Positions 8,701 to 14,391 of a stretch of DNA of 15,782 nt are shown here, piece after piece. Each line of letters starts with the position of its first letter. Within the stretch, counting starts at the first letter, position 1. This stretch comes from JAOPZW01 sp036379935. GTDB taxonomy: Bacteria > Actinomycetota > Thermoleophilia > Solirubrobacterales > Solirubrobacteraceae. Below the pieces are notes generated by a model. The model saw nothing but the letters and a program-made list of their open reading frames with translations, was not told the origin of the DNA and made no database searches. The stretch covers positions 1-15,782 of the forward strand of contig DASVFT010000054.1 in NCBI GenBank assembly GCA_036379935.1, in the 5' to 3' direction. The translations under genes were made by a program, and so were the position numbers.

Positions 8701-8712
8701 AAAGGTACCTTT
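8701..8712. promoter_or_regulatory. Palindromic divergent promoter AAAGGTACCTTT
   Basis: A perfect 12-bp palindrome in the 24-base gap between the rubredoxin and Nudix starts. It contains TACCTT on the plus strand (8706-8711, 6 nt before GTG 8718) and TACCTT on the minus strand (8702-8707, 8 nt before ATG 8693). Each strand thus has a -10-like hexamer at leaderless spacing, sharing the central TA. A repressor operator is the alternative reading. Confidence 0.55.
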
Positions 8713-8717
8713 CCTTC

Positions 8718-9395
8718 GTGAACGTCGACCGCCCAGCGCCGGGCGAGGAGCTCAACCGGTCCGGCGCGGAGACGGCGCCGCGCCAGGCCGCGACGGTGAT
8801 CGTGCTGCGCGGCGGGGCCGACGCCCTGGAGGTCCTGCTCGTCAGGCGCACGCCGCAGGCGCGCTTCATGGGCGGGGTCTGGGTCTTCCCCGGCGGCGCG
8901 GTCGACGCCGCCGAGGGCGAGGGCGACGCCGCGCATCGCGTCGCGGCCGTACGCGAGCTCAGCGAGGAGGCCGGCATCGTCCTCGACGATGCCGGGACCC
9001 TGGTCAAGTTCTCGCGCTGGATCACGCCGCCTGAGGTCGTCATCCGCTTCGACACCCACTTCTTCCTCGCCCCGCTGCCCGAGGGCCAGGAGGCGCGCAT
9101 CGACGGCGAGGAGATCGTCGACCAGGGCTGGTTCACCCCGGCCGCCGCTCTGGCCGCCCACGAGCGCGGTCAGATCGAGCTCGTCTTCCCCACGATCAAG
9201 CACCTCGAGCAGCTCGCCGCCTTCGCCAGCGCCGACGCCGTGCTCGCCCACGCGCGCAGCCACACGGTGGGCGCCGTCCAGCCGCGACTCGTCACCGAGG
9301 GCGAGACCGCCCGCATCGTCCTGCCCGGGGAGCCCGGGTACGAGGAGCCCTCGCGCGAGCACCCCGCGCGCGAGGAGCCCCCGCGCGAGCGCTAG
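8718..9395 (+). CDS. Nudix hydrolase, NUDT19/NUDT7-like
   Basis: Predicted pyrophosphohydrolase of 225 residues. The Nudix box ends in RELSEEAGI (79-87) after VWVFPGGAVDA (54-64). The metal-binding glutamates of REXXEE are present, but the first canonical Glu of the box (seven residues before R79) is alanine. The region RWITPPEVVIRFDTHFFLA followed by GWFTP and LVFPTIKHLEQL resembles the NUDT19/CoA-diphosphatase-like branch, so CoA or acyl-CoA is a plausible substrate (inference). The GTG start fits the TACCTT box 6 nt upstream; no ATG occurs before residue 51. The last 22 residues are a charged repeat, EEPSRE...EEPPRE, encoded by an 18-bp duplicated unit. Confidence 0.85.
   Translation: MNVDRPAPGEELNRSGAETAPRQAATVIVLRGGADALEVLLVRRTPQARFMGGVWVFPGGAVDAAEGEGDAAHRVAAVRELSEEAGIVLDDAGTLVKFSRWITPPEVVIRFDTHFFLAPLPEGQEARIDGEEIVDQGWFTPAAALAAHERGQIELVFPTIKHLEQLAAFASADAVLAHARSHTVGAVQPRLVTEGETARIVLPGEPGYEEPSREHPAREEPPRER
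9342..9389 (+). repeat. Direct repeat, 18 bp x2, encoding the Nudix tail
   Basis: GAGGAGCCCTCGCGCGAG (9342-9359) recurs with one mismatch as GAGGAGCCCCCGCGCGAG (9372-9389), a period of 30 bp (10 codons). It encodes EEPSRE and EEPPRE at the protein C-terminus. Confidence 0.8.
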
Positions 9396-9398
9396 CAT
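9393..9398 (+). promoter_or_regulatory. Putative -10 box (TAGCAT) overlapping the Nudix stop
   Basis: TAGCAT begins with the TAG stop of the Nudix gene and lies 10 nt before the ATG at 9409. It could give the next gene its own near-leaderless transcript. Confidence 0.4.
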
Positions 9399-9408
9399 CG
9401 AGCGCGCG

Positions 9409-10104
9409 ATGCAGACCTCTCTGCCCGAGGAGCTCCTGCAGGTCTTCCAGCGGTCCAGCACGGCCGACCTGGTGACCCTCGATCGCCACCGCCGGCCGAC
9501 GGCGTGGCCGGTGACGCCGTCCTTCGACCCGGACGAGGTCTGCATCGATGTCGGGCCGGTGGGCGGTGCCGACGACGCCGTTCGCGACGCCCATGTCGCG
9601 CTGCTCTTCTCGGAGGCGGCGCCCATGGTCCTCGTCCAGGGGCCCGCCCGGGTGCGCGCCGCGATCCGGGTGCGACCCGAGCGCGTCTACGTGTGGCCCG
9701 GCGCCGATCTCGACGCCGAGCCGGCCCTCTACGACGCCCGCGTCGAGGAGGTTCGCTCGGCCCACAACGCGGAGCCCGAGGTCGGGCACCCGCCGCCGGA
9801 GGGGGGCCCGCCGGAGTGGGACGCGCGCCTCGACGCGCTGGGCTCGACCCATGCCACCGCGGTGCTGGCCTTCGTCGGCCCCGACGGCTTCCCCTTCGCG
9901 GTCCGCGTGCCCGTCGGCGCCGATCGCGCCGCGGGCGTCGTGCGCATCGAGGCCGATCCCGTGGGCGCGCCGATCGAGCCCGGGCTGGCGTGCCTGTGCG
10001 CCCGGGCCTTGCACGTGCGCGGCGACCTCGAGGAGGACCGCGGCGGCTGGATCCTGCGCCCGCACGGCACGATCGCCGACGCGGGGGCGACCGTCAGCGC
10101 GTGA
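9409..10104 (+). CDS. Pyridoxamine-5'-phosphate-oxidase-like flavin split-barrel protein
   Basis: 231 residues. The first half (about 1-110) matches the FMN-binding split-barrel family: a short helix (LPEELLQVFQ), then ADLVTLDRHRRPTAWPVTPSF, a VALLFS strand and VLVQGPARVRA. The second half (about 137-220) repeats the pattern: TAVLAFVGPDGFPFAVRVPV, a strand block ending VVRIEADP, then ARALHVRGDLE. Such proteins bind flavin, F420 or haem; the cofactor and substrate here cannot be assigned. The frame is open for 420 bases upstream inside the Nudix gene, so the start is placed at ATG 9409, where homology begins and a -10 box is correctly placed. Its last 11 bases overlap the convergent Usp-like gene. 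Confidence 0.7.
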   Translation: MQTSLPEELLQVFQRSSTADLVTLDRHRRPTAWPVTPSFDPDEVCIDVGPVGGADDAVRDAHVALLFSEAAPMVLVQGPARVRAAIRVRPERVYVWPGADLDAEPALYDARVEEVRSAHNAEPEVGHPPPEGGPPEWDARLDALGSTHATAVLAFVGPDGFPFAVRVPVGADRAAGVVRIEADPVGAPIEPGLACLCARALHVRGDLEEDRGGWILRPHGTIADAGATVSA

Positions 10105-10495
10105 TCTCGGTGACCGGCACGCCGAAGCGGCGCTGCGCCTCGCCGAGGACGTCGTCCTCGCGATAGCGCGCGCGCTCGTCGTCACGGACGAAGACCAGGA
10201 CCCGATCGGCCTGATAGGTGGCCAGCGCGTCCTGGAGCGCGAGCAGCGGCTCGCTCTCGCCGGCGGTGGCCCGCGCCTGCGCCCCGCTGTCGCGCAACTC
10301 GGCGGCGGTGCGCTCGGCGGCCGACGTCGCCTCGGCGATGGCCTCGTCGGCGTCGGAGACCCAGAAGGCCACCGGCGACTCGTTGACGGCGGGCGAGACC
10401 ACGAGCACCTCGGTCTCCTCGAGGTTCTCGCCCGGCAGCGCGGCGCGCACGTCGTCGGCCGAGACGGGATCGGTCGCGAGAACGAGCAGCTTCAC
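10094..10495 (-). CDS. Conserved hypothetical, universal-stress-protein-like
   Basis: 133 residues, not firmly recognised. Predicted alternation of strands (KLLVLATDP at 2-10, TEVLVVSPA, ADRVLVFV) and helices (about 50-70 and 84-93) resembles the Usp/Rossmann-like alpha/beta fold. There is no clear G-2x-G-9x-G nucleotide loop. It is Glu/Asp/Ala-rich with no signal peptide or membrane segment, so likely cytoplasmic. The GTG start has a TAGGTC box 7 nt upstream. It follows the SCP2 gene by 40 bases on the same strand and may be transcribed with it as well as from its own promoter. The 3' end overlaps the flavin-barrel gene by 11 bases. Confidence 0.6.
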   Translation of the reverse strand: MKLLVLATDPVSADDVRAALPGENLEETEVLVVSPAVNESPVAFWVSDADEAIAEATSAAERTAAELRDSGAQARATAGESEPLLALQDALATYQADRVLVFVRDDERARYREDDVLGEAQRRFGVPVTEITR

Positions 10496-10502
10496 GCTCG
10501 CG

Positions 10503-10508
10503 GACCTA
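10503..10508 (-). promoter_or_regulatory. Putative -10 box (TAGGTC) of the Usp-like gene
   Basis: Minus-strand TAGGTC is followed by CGCGAGC (7 nt) and GTG at 10495. The final base departs from TANNNT, so this is a weaker member of the leaderless set. Confidence 0.35.
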
Positions 10509-10535
10509 CCCCGGCCGGAGCCTCTCGATGCGCCG

Positions 10536-10952
10536 TCAGACCGTGGCCAGGTCTTCGCGCCCCGCGTCGCGCAGGCGCGACTCGTAGCGGCCGCGCACCG
10601 GCTCGACGAGCGGCACCAGCTTGAGGATCTTGGCCACCGGCCCGCGCGCCGAGATCTGGCCGCGGGCCAGGGCGACGGTGACGTTGACCTTGCCCAGCCA
10701 GAAGCGGTGAGCGGTGTCGGCGTCCATGGCCAGGACCACCTCGGGACGCAGCTCGGTGATGCCGAAGTCGACCTGCAGGTCCTCCTCGCCCAGCGCCTTG
10801 ACCGTCACCTGCGAGTCCGGGCGGCGCATCCGGATCTGCACGACGGTGTCGGCGCCCTTGAAGCGCGCACCGAGATCCTCGTCGGCGAGGATGTCCTCGA
10901 AGAGCCTGCCGAGATGCGCGTAGACGTCCTCCGCGTCCTTGAAGTAGGGCAT
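10536..10952 (-). CDS. SCP2 sterol-binding-domain protein
   Basis: 138 residues, essentially one SCP2 domain. MPYFKDAEDVYAHLGRLFEDI begins the first helix. VVQIRMRRPDSQVTVKA and LQVDFGI form the sheet, DADTAHRFWLGKVNVTVALARGQI is the characteristic central segment, and GPVAKILKLVPL is the C-terminal hydrophobic helix. SCP2 domains bind sterols, fatty acids or acyl-CoA; the ligand is unknown here. No signal peptide is seen, so it is probably cytoplasmic. The ATG at 10952 is 8 nt after a TAAGCT box. It is divergent from the SDR gene with 32 bases between the starts. Confidence 0.8.
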   Translation of the reverse strand: MPYFKDAEDVYAHLGRLFEDILADEDLGARFKGADTVVQIRMRRPDSQVTVKALGEEDLQVDFGITELRPEVVLAMDADTAHRFWLGKVNVTVALARGQISARGPVAKILKLVPLVEPVRGRYESRLRDAGREDLATV

Positions 10953-10960
10953 CGGCGAGC

Positions 10961-10966
10961 AGCTTA
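10961..10966 (-). promoter_or_regulatory. Putative -10 box (TAAGCT) of the SCP2 gene
   Basis: Minus-strand TAAGCT, an 8-nt spacer, then ATG 10952. It lies in the 32-bp divergent gap with the SDR gene. Confidence 0.45.
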
Positions 10967-10972
10967 GTCGGG

Positions 10973-10978
10973 TACGCC
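10973..10978 (+). promoter_or_regulatory. Putative -10 box (TACGCC) of the SDR gene
   Basis: TACGCC is followed by TGCCGG and ATG 10985 (6 nt). It is imperfect at its last base, but no other promoter or ribosome site fits this start. Confidence 0.3.
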
Positions 10979-10984
10979 TGCCGG

Positions 10985-11791
10985 ATGCCCGAGCACGAGT
11001 TCCGCCTCCATCCGGCCGACGCCCGCCTGCACACGGGGCGCCGCGCGCTTGTCACCGGCGCCACGTCGGGGATCGGCCGCGGGATCGCGCTCGAGCTCGC
11101 CGCGCATGGCGCCGCCGTCGCCATCAACCACCGCGGCAAGGTCGACGAGGCGCGCGCGATGGCCGGCGCCATCGAGGGCGCCGGCGGCCGCGCGGTCCCC
11201 GTCGAGATGGACGTCAGCGTCGAGGACGACGTGCGTGGCGGCTTCGCCGCGGCCCATGCGGCCCTCGGCGGGCTCGACCTGCTCGTCAACAACGCCGGCA
11301 TCGAGAAGCCCTTCGCGCTCGTCGAGATGCCGGTCGAGGAGTGGGAGAAGGTCATCGCCGTCAACCTCACCGGGACCTTCCTCTGCACGCGCGAGGCCGC
11401 GCGCCTGATGCGCGCCGACGGGGCGCGCGGCAGCATCGTGATGATCTCGAGCGTGCACGAGGTCATCCCGTGGAAGCGCTACAGCCACTACTGCGCGTCC
11501 AAGGGCGGCATGAAGCTCTTCGCGCAGTCCGTGGCCAACGAGCTGGCTCCGGATGGCATCCGTGTCGTCTCGGTCGCGCCCGGGGCCATCGCCACGCCGA
11601 TCAACCAGGCCGTCCTCGCTGACCCCGAGCAGCGCCGCAGGGTCGAGGAGGAGATCGCGATCGGCCGCTGGGGCGAGGTGGGCGACGTCGCGCGGGCGGT
11701 GGCGTGGGTCGCGTCGGACCGCGCCGAGTACGTCGTCGGGACGACGCTCTTCGTCGACGGCGGGATGACGCTGTATCCGAACTTCGTCTGA
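10985..11791 (+). CDS. SDR oxidoreductase, glucose 1-dehydrogenase-like
   Basis: 268-residue short-chain dehydrogenase/reductase. The cofactor loop TGATSGIG is at 24-31, NNAG at 102-105, and the catalytic residues are S156, Y169 and K173 (YCASK). MISSVHEVIPW, GAIATPIN and the C-terminal GGMTLYPNF closely follow the Bacillus megaterium glucose 1-dehydrogenase pattern, so NAD(P)-linked oxidation of glucose or a related sugar is the best guess. Related SDRs act on many alcohols. An extra ~16 residues precede the cofactor strand. Start ATG 10985 is the first in frame after the divergent SCP2 gene. A DUF2630 gene follows 34 bases later with its own promoter-like box. Confidence 0.85.
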   Translation: MPEHEFRLHPADARLHTGRRALVTGATSGIGRGIALELAAHGAAVAINHRGKVDEARAMAGAIEGAGGRAVPVEMDVSVEDDVRGGFAAAHAALGGLDLLVNNAGIEKPFALVEMPVEEWEKVIAVNLTGTFLCTREAARLMRADGARGSIVMISSVHEVIPWKRYSHYCASKGGMKLFAQSVANELAPDGIRVVSVAPGAIATPINQAVLADPEQRRRVEEEIAIGRWGEVGDVARAVAWVASDRAEYVVGTTLFVDGGMTLYPNFV

Positions 11792-11813
11792 ACGCGCGAA
11801 CGGTGCGCGCGAG

Positions 11814-11819
11814 TAGCCT
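11814..11819 (+). promoter_or_regulatory. Putative -10 box (TAGCCT) of the DUF2630 gene
   Basis: TAGCCT, then GGGGAC, then ATG 11826: a 6-nt spacer, the textbook geometry for a leaderless message. GGGGA in the spacer is too close to the ATG to be a useful ribosome site. Confidence 0.55.
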
Positions 11820-11825
11820 GGGGAC

Positions 11826-12071
11826 ATGGACGACACGCGGATCGGTGAGCACATCGAGCAGCTCGTCGCCGAGGAGCACCGCCTGCTCGAGGCGCACTCC
11901 GAGGGCGACGGCCTCGGGCCGGCCGAGCACGAGCGGCTGGAGCGGATCAGGGTCGAGCTCGACAAGTACTGGGACCTGCTGCGGCAGCGCCGCGCCAAGG
12001 AGCGCGCAGGGCTGAACCCCGACGACGCCTCCCTGCGCGACGAGGACACCGTCGAGCGCTACCTCCAGTAA
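11826..12071 (+). CDS. DUF2630 family protein
   Basis: 81-residue charged protein. IGEHIEQLVAEEHRLLEAH, then LERIRVELDKYWDLLRQRRAK and a C-terminal NPDDASLRDEDTVERYLQ follow the DUF2630 pattern. The protein should be two long helices, probably a helical hairpin with coiled-coil character (about residues 5-25 and 35-60). Its function is unknown. It lies between the SDR and aldehyde dehydrogenase genes, apparently as an independent leaderless gene followed by its own hairpin. Confidence 0.85.
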   Translation: MDDTRIGEHIEQLVAEEHRLLEAHSEGDGLGPAEHERLERIRVELDKYWDLLRQRRAKERAGLNPDDASLRDEDTVERYLQ

Positions 12072-12082
12072 CCCCCGCCGCG

Positions 12083-12099
12083 GCGGCGCACGGCGCCGC
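12083..12099 (+). terminator. Hairpin terminator candidate after DUF2630
   Basis: GCGGCGC (12083-12089) pairs with GCGCCGC (12093-12099) around an ACG loop, 11 nt after the DUF2630 stop. It overlaps a 12-bp palindrome, CCGCCGCGGCGG, at 12075-12086. No T-run follows. Confidence 0.45.
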
Positions 12100-12133
12100 G
12101 CGAGATTCGCCCGACTGGCACACCGCGCAGTGC

Positions 12134-12139
12134 TACGTT
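12134..12139 (+). promoter_or_regulatory. Putative -10 box (TACGTT) of the aldehyde dehydrogenase gene
   Basis: TACGTT lies 31 nt before the ATG at 12171, implying a leader of about 25 nt. Unlike its neighbours, this start also has a full Shine-Dalgarno sequence. No convincing -35 element was found. Confidence 0.4.
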
Positions 12140-12155
12140 GCGGCCAGCACCGAGC

Positions 12156-12163
12156 AAGGAGAA
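12156..12163 (+). promoter_or_regulatory. Ribosome-binding site (AAGGAGAA) deciding the ALDH start
   Basis: AAGGAGAA lies 7 nt before ATG 12171. It selects this ATG over a TTG at 12138 in the same frame. Confidence 0.8.
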
Positions 12164-12170
12164 CGCCGCG

Positions 12171-13610
12171 ATGGCCACCGCCACGCAGACCTTCAAGAAC
12201 TTCGTCGACGGCGAGTCGGTCGACGCGGCCGAGGGCCGCACCGACCCCGTCATCAACCCGGCGACCGGCGAGGAGATCGCCCAGGCGCCGAGCTCCACGC
12301 AGGAGGACGTCGACCGCGCCGTCGCCGCCGCCCGCGCCGCCTTCGAGGGCGGGTGGGGCACGACCACGCCGGCCGAGCGCTCGCTGGCCATCCTGCGCCT
12401 CGCCGACGCGATCGAGGAGCACGCCGACGAGATCGCCGAGCTCGAGTCGGCCAATGCCGGCAAGCCGCTCGAGACGTTCAAGAGCGACGAGATCCCCGCC
12501 ATGGTCGACAACCTGCGCTTCTTCGCCGGCGCCGCGCGCTGCATGGAGGGCAAGGCGGCCGGCGAGTACACGGAGGGCTACACCTCGATGATCCGCCGCG
12601 AGCCGGTCGGCGTCATCGGCCAGATCGCGCCGTGGAACTACCCGATCATGATGGCGGTCTGGAAGATCGGCCCGGCGCTCGCCACCGGCAACACGATCGT
12701 CCTCAAGCCCGCGCCCACCACCCCGCTGAGCACGATCAAGCTCGCCGAGATCGCGTCCGAGTTCCTGCCCAACGGCGTGCTGAACGTCGTCGCCGGCGGC
12801 AACGACCCCGGCGCCGCGCTCGTCGAGCACCCCGACGTCGACATGGTGTCGCTCACGGGCTCGGTCGAGACGGGCAAGTGGGTGGCCGAGCACGCGGCCA
12901 AGACGCTCAAGCGCGTGCACCTCGAGCTGGGCGGCAAGGCGCCGGTCGTGGTCTTCGACGACGTCGATCTCGACACGGTGTTCGAGACGATCGCCGGCAC
13001 GGCGTACTACAACGCCGGCCAGGACTGCACGGCGGCGACCCGCGTGCTGGCGTCGAGCAAGGTCGTCGACGACGTCGTCAACGGCCTGGCCAAGGAGGCC
13101 GCCGGCTACGTCATGGGCGATACCCGGGCGCCCGACACCACGCTCGGGCCGCTGAACTCGGCCCGCCAGCGCGAGCGCGTCGAGGGCTTCCTCGAGCGCC
13201 GGCCGTCCCACGCGGAGATCGTCACCGGCGGCGCCGAGCCCGATCTGCCCGGCTTCTTCCTGCAGCCGACGGTCGTGTCCGGGCTCCAGCAGGACGACGA
13301 GATGATCCAGCGCGAGATCTTCGGGCCGGTCATCACCGTGCAGCCGTTCTCCGACGAGGAGCAGGCGATCAAGTGGGCCAACGGCACGCCGTACGGCCTC
13401 GCCGCCTCGGTGTGGACGCGCGACGTCGGCCGTGCCCTGCGCGTCGCCAACGCGCTGCGCTTCGGCTGCGTGTGGATCAACGACCACATCCCGTTGGCCA
13501 GCGAGATGCCCCACGGCGGCTACGGCGAGTCGGGCTACGGCAAGGACCTGTCGATGTACTCCCTGGAGGACTACACGCAGGTCAAGCACGTGATGGCGTC
13601 GCTGAGCTAG
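12171..13610 (+). CDS. Aldehyde dehydrogenase, gamma-aminobutyraldehyde-type
   Basis: 479-residue NAD(P)-dependent aldehyde dehydrogenase. PWNYP carries N156, VLKPAP carries K179, LTGSVETG (228-235) is the cofactor loop, LELGGK carries the general base E252, and GQDCTAATR carries the catalytic C286. EIFGPV and the C-terminal SGYGKDLSMYSLEDYTQVKHVM follow. The GQDCTA motif and the KDLS.Y.LEDYT..KHVM ending are those of aminobutyraldehyde dehydrogenases (YdcW/PatD type), which convert 4-aminobutanal from putrescine breakdown to GABA. Betaine-aldehyde-type activity is the main alternative. No putrescine transaminase or oxidase is adjacent. Its TAG stop overlaps the TAG of the convergent gene (shared CTAG, 13607-13610). 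Confidence 0.88.
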   Translation: MATATQTFKNFVDGESVDAAEGRTDPVINPATGEEIAQAPSSTQEDVDRAVAAARAAFEGGWGTTTPAERSLAILRLADAIEEHADEIAELESANAGKPLETFKSDEIPAMVDNLRFFAGAARCMEGKAAGEYTEGYTSMIRREPVGVIGQIAPWNYPIMMAVWKIGPALATGNTIVLKPAPTTPLSTIKLAEIASEFLPNGVLNVVAGGNDPGAALVEHPDVDMVSLTGSVETGKWVAEHAAKTLKRVHLELGGKAPVVVFDDVDLDTVFETIAGTAYYNAGQDCTAATRVLASSKVVDDVVNGLAKEAAGYVMGDTRAPDTTLGPLNSARQRERVEGFLERRPSHAEIVTGGAEPDLPGFFLQPTVVSGLQQDDEMIQREIFGPVITVQPFSDEEQAIKWANGTPYGLAASVWTRDVGRALRVANALRFGCVWINDHIPLASEMPHGGYGESGYGKDLSMYSLEDYTQVKHVMASLS

Positions 13611-14188
13611 GCGCCCGGCAGCTCGACCACGACGCGACGGCCCTGTGGGCGCGCGCGTTCCGTCCGGAGCGCGCCGCCCCAGTGGTCGACGATGTCCGCC
13701 GCGACCACGAGGCGAGTGGCGTCGTCCATGCGTCCCTCGTCGACGACCTCGAGGCGCACGCCCGAGGACGCCGGGCGCGCGGCGAGCGTCACCACGGCGC
13801 CGGTCGGTGACCGCCGCGCGGCCTGCTGGATGAGCTCGGCGATCACGCGATGCAGGGATTCGGGATCGCCGACCGTGCGCAGGCGCGGCGGCGCGACGTC
13901 CACGAGCAGGTCGACCTCGGCCAGCGCGGGCCGGGCCTCGTGCGCAGCCCGCGTCAGCAGGGCCCGCACGCCGAAGCTGTGCGGCGCTGGCTCGTCGGGC
14001 TGCTCGGGCGCCGAGCTCGAGGCAACCAGCCCCACGCCGACGCCCAGCCCCGCGGCGACCGCCAGCAGCACGCAGGCCAGCGTGGCCAGCCCCGCGCCGA
14101 TCCCCGCCATCGCGCCGAGTGCGGCCAACGGCACGGCGACGACGATGAGCGCCGTGGCGCGGGGGTGGTCGGTTGCGTGAGGTCGCAT
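13607..14188 (-). CDS. Membrane protein with degenerate histidine-kinase-like ATPase domain
   Basis: 193 residues. Two hydrophobic helices (about 11-31 and 34-56) are followed by a short Ser/Pro/Glu linker and a domain (about 75-191) that resembles the HATPase_c part of sensor kinases: VGDPESLHRVIAELIQQAARRSP, a VRLEVVDEG strand and DIVDHWGGAL...VVVELPGA. Key features are lost: the N-box asparagine is Gln (LIQQA), D-x-G-x-G is reduced to DEGRM, and the ATP lid plus GLGL motif are missing between DEG and the last helix. No complete phospho-acceptor domain is present, so it is probably a non-catalytic binding or regulatory protein (inference). ATG 14188 places the first helix correctly. No response regulator is adjacent. 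A structured non-coding block lies upstream. Confidence 0.65.
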   Translation of the reverse strand: MRPHATDHPRATALIVVAVPLAALGAMAGIGAGLATLACVLLAVAAGLGVGVGLVASSSAPEQPDEPAPHSFGVRALLTRAAHEARPALAEVDLLVDVAPPRLRTVGDPESLHRVIAELIQQAARRSPTGAVVTLAARPASSGVRLEVVDEGRMDDATRLVVAADIVDHWGGALRTERARPQGRRVVVELPGA

Positions 14189-14190
14189 GG

Positions 14191-14391
14191 CTCTCGCTGA
14201 CGGCGAGGGGGCCGGGCCGTCCCCCCGGATGGCCCGGCCGCTTCCGCCTAGTCCCCCCGGACGGTCTCCCTCGCCTTCATCATCGCTCCGCTGGACCGAA
14301 GGGCAGAGCCCTGAAGCGATGAAGGCCCCCGCTCTCGCCGCACCACCAGCCGGTCGTCCGCAGCCGTGCGGAGAGCGGTGCCTTCACTCGC
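14191..14391 (-). promoter_or_regulatory. Structured untranslated block, candidate regulatory RNA
   Basis: This fills most of the gene-free stretch 14189-14517. Read on the minus strand toward the gene at 14188, four foldable elements follow. A: 14316-14343 pairs with 14366-14391, 24 base pairs interrupted by small bulges, 22-nt loop. B: 14273-14287 pairs with 14315-14326, 12 base pairs with a 3-nt bulge, enclosing AGGGC-AGA-GCCCT (14300-14312). C: 14210-14218 with 14231-14239, a perfect 9-bp stem. D: CTCGC/GCGAG (14193-14207), which buries the only purine-rich segment before the start codon. A and B share the arm 14315-14326 and cannot form together. I do not recognise a known riboswitch class. 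Confidence 0.45.
14219..14264. repeat. Direct repeat, 14 bp x2 (GTCCCCCCGGAYGG)
   Basis: GTCCCCCCGGATGG at 14219-14232 and GTCCCCCCGGACGG at 14251-14264, one mismatch, spaced 32 bp start to start. The first copy forms the loop and part of the 3' arm of hairpin C. The second can itself fold GTCC/GGAC. Confidence 0.75.

Noticed and set aside
12075..12086. 12-bp palindrome CCGCCGCGGCGG as an operator
   Set aside because: It is low-complexity CG sequence expected by composition and overlaps a better-formed terminator-like hairpin.
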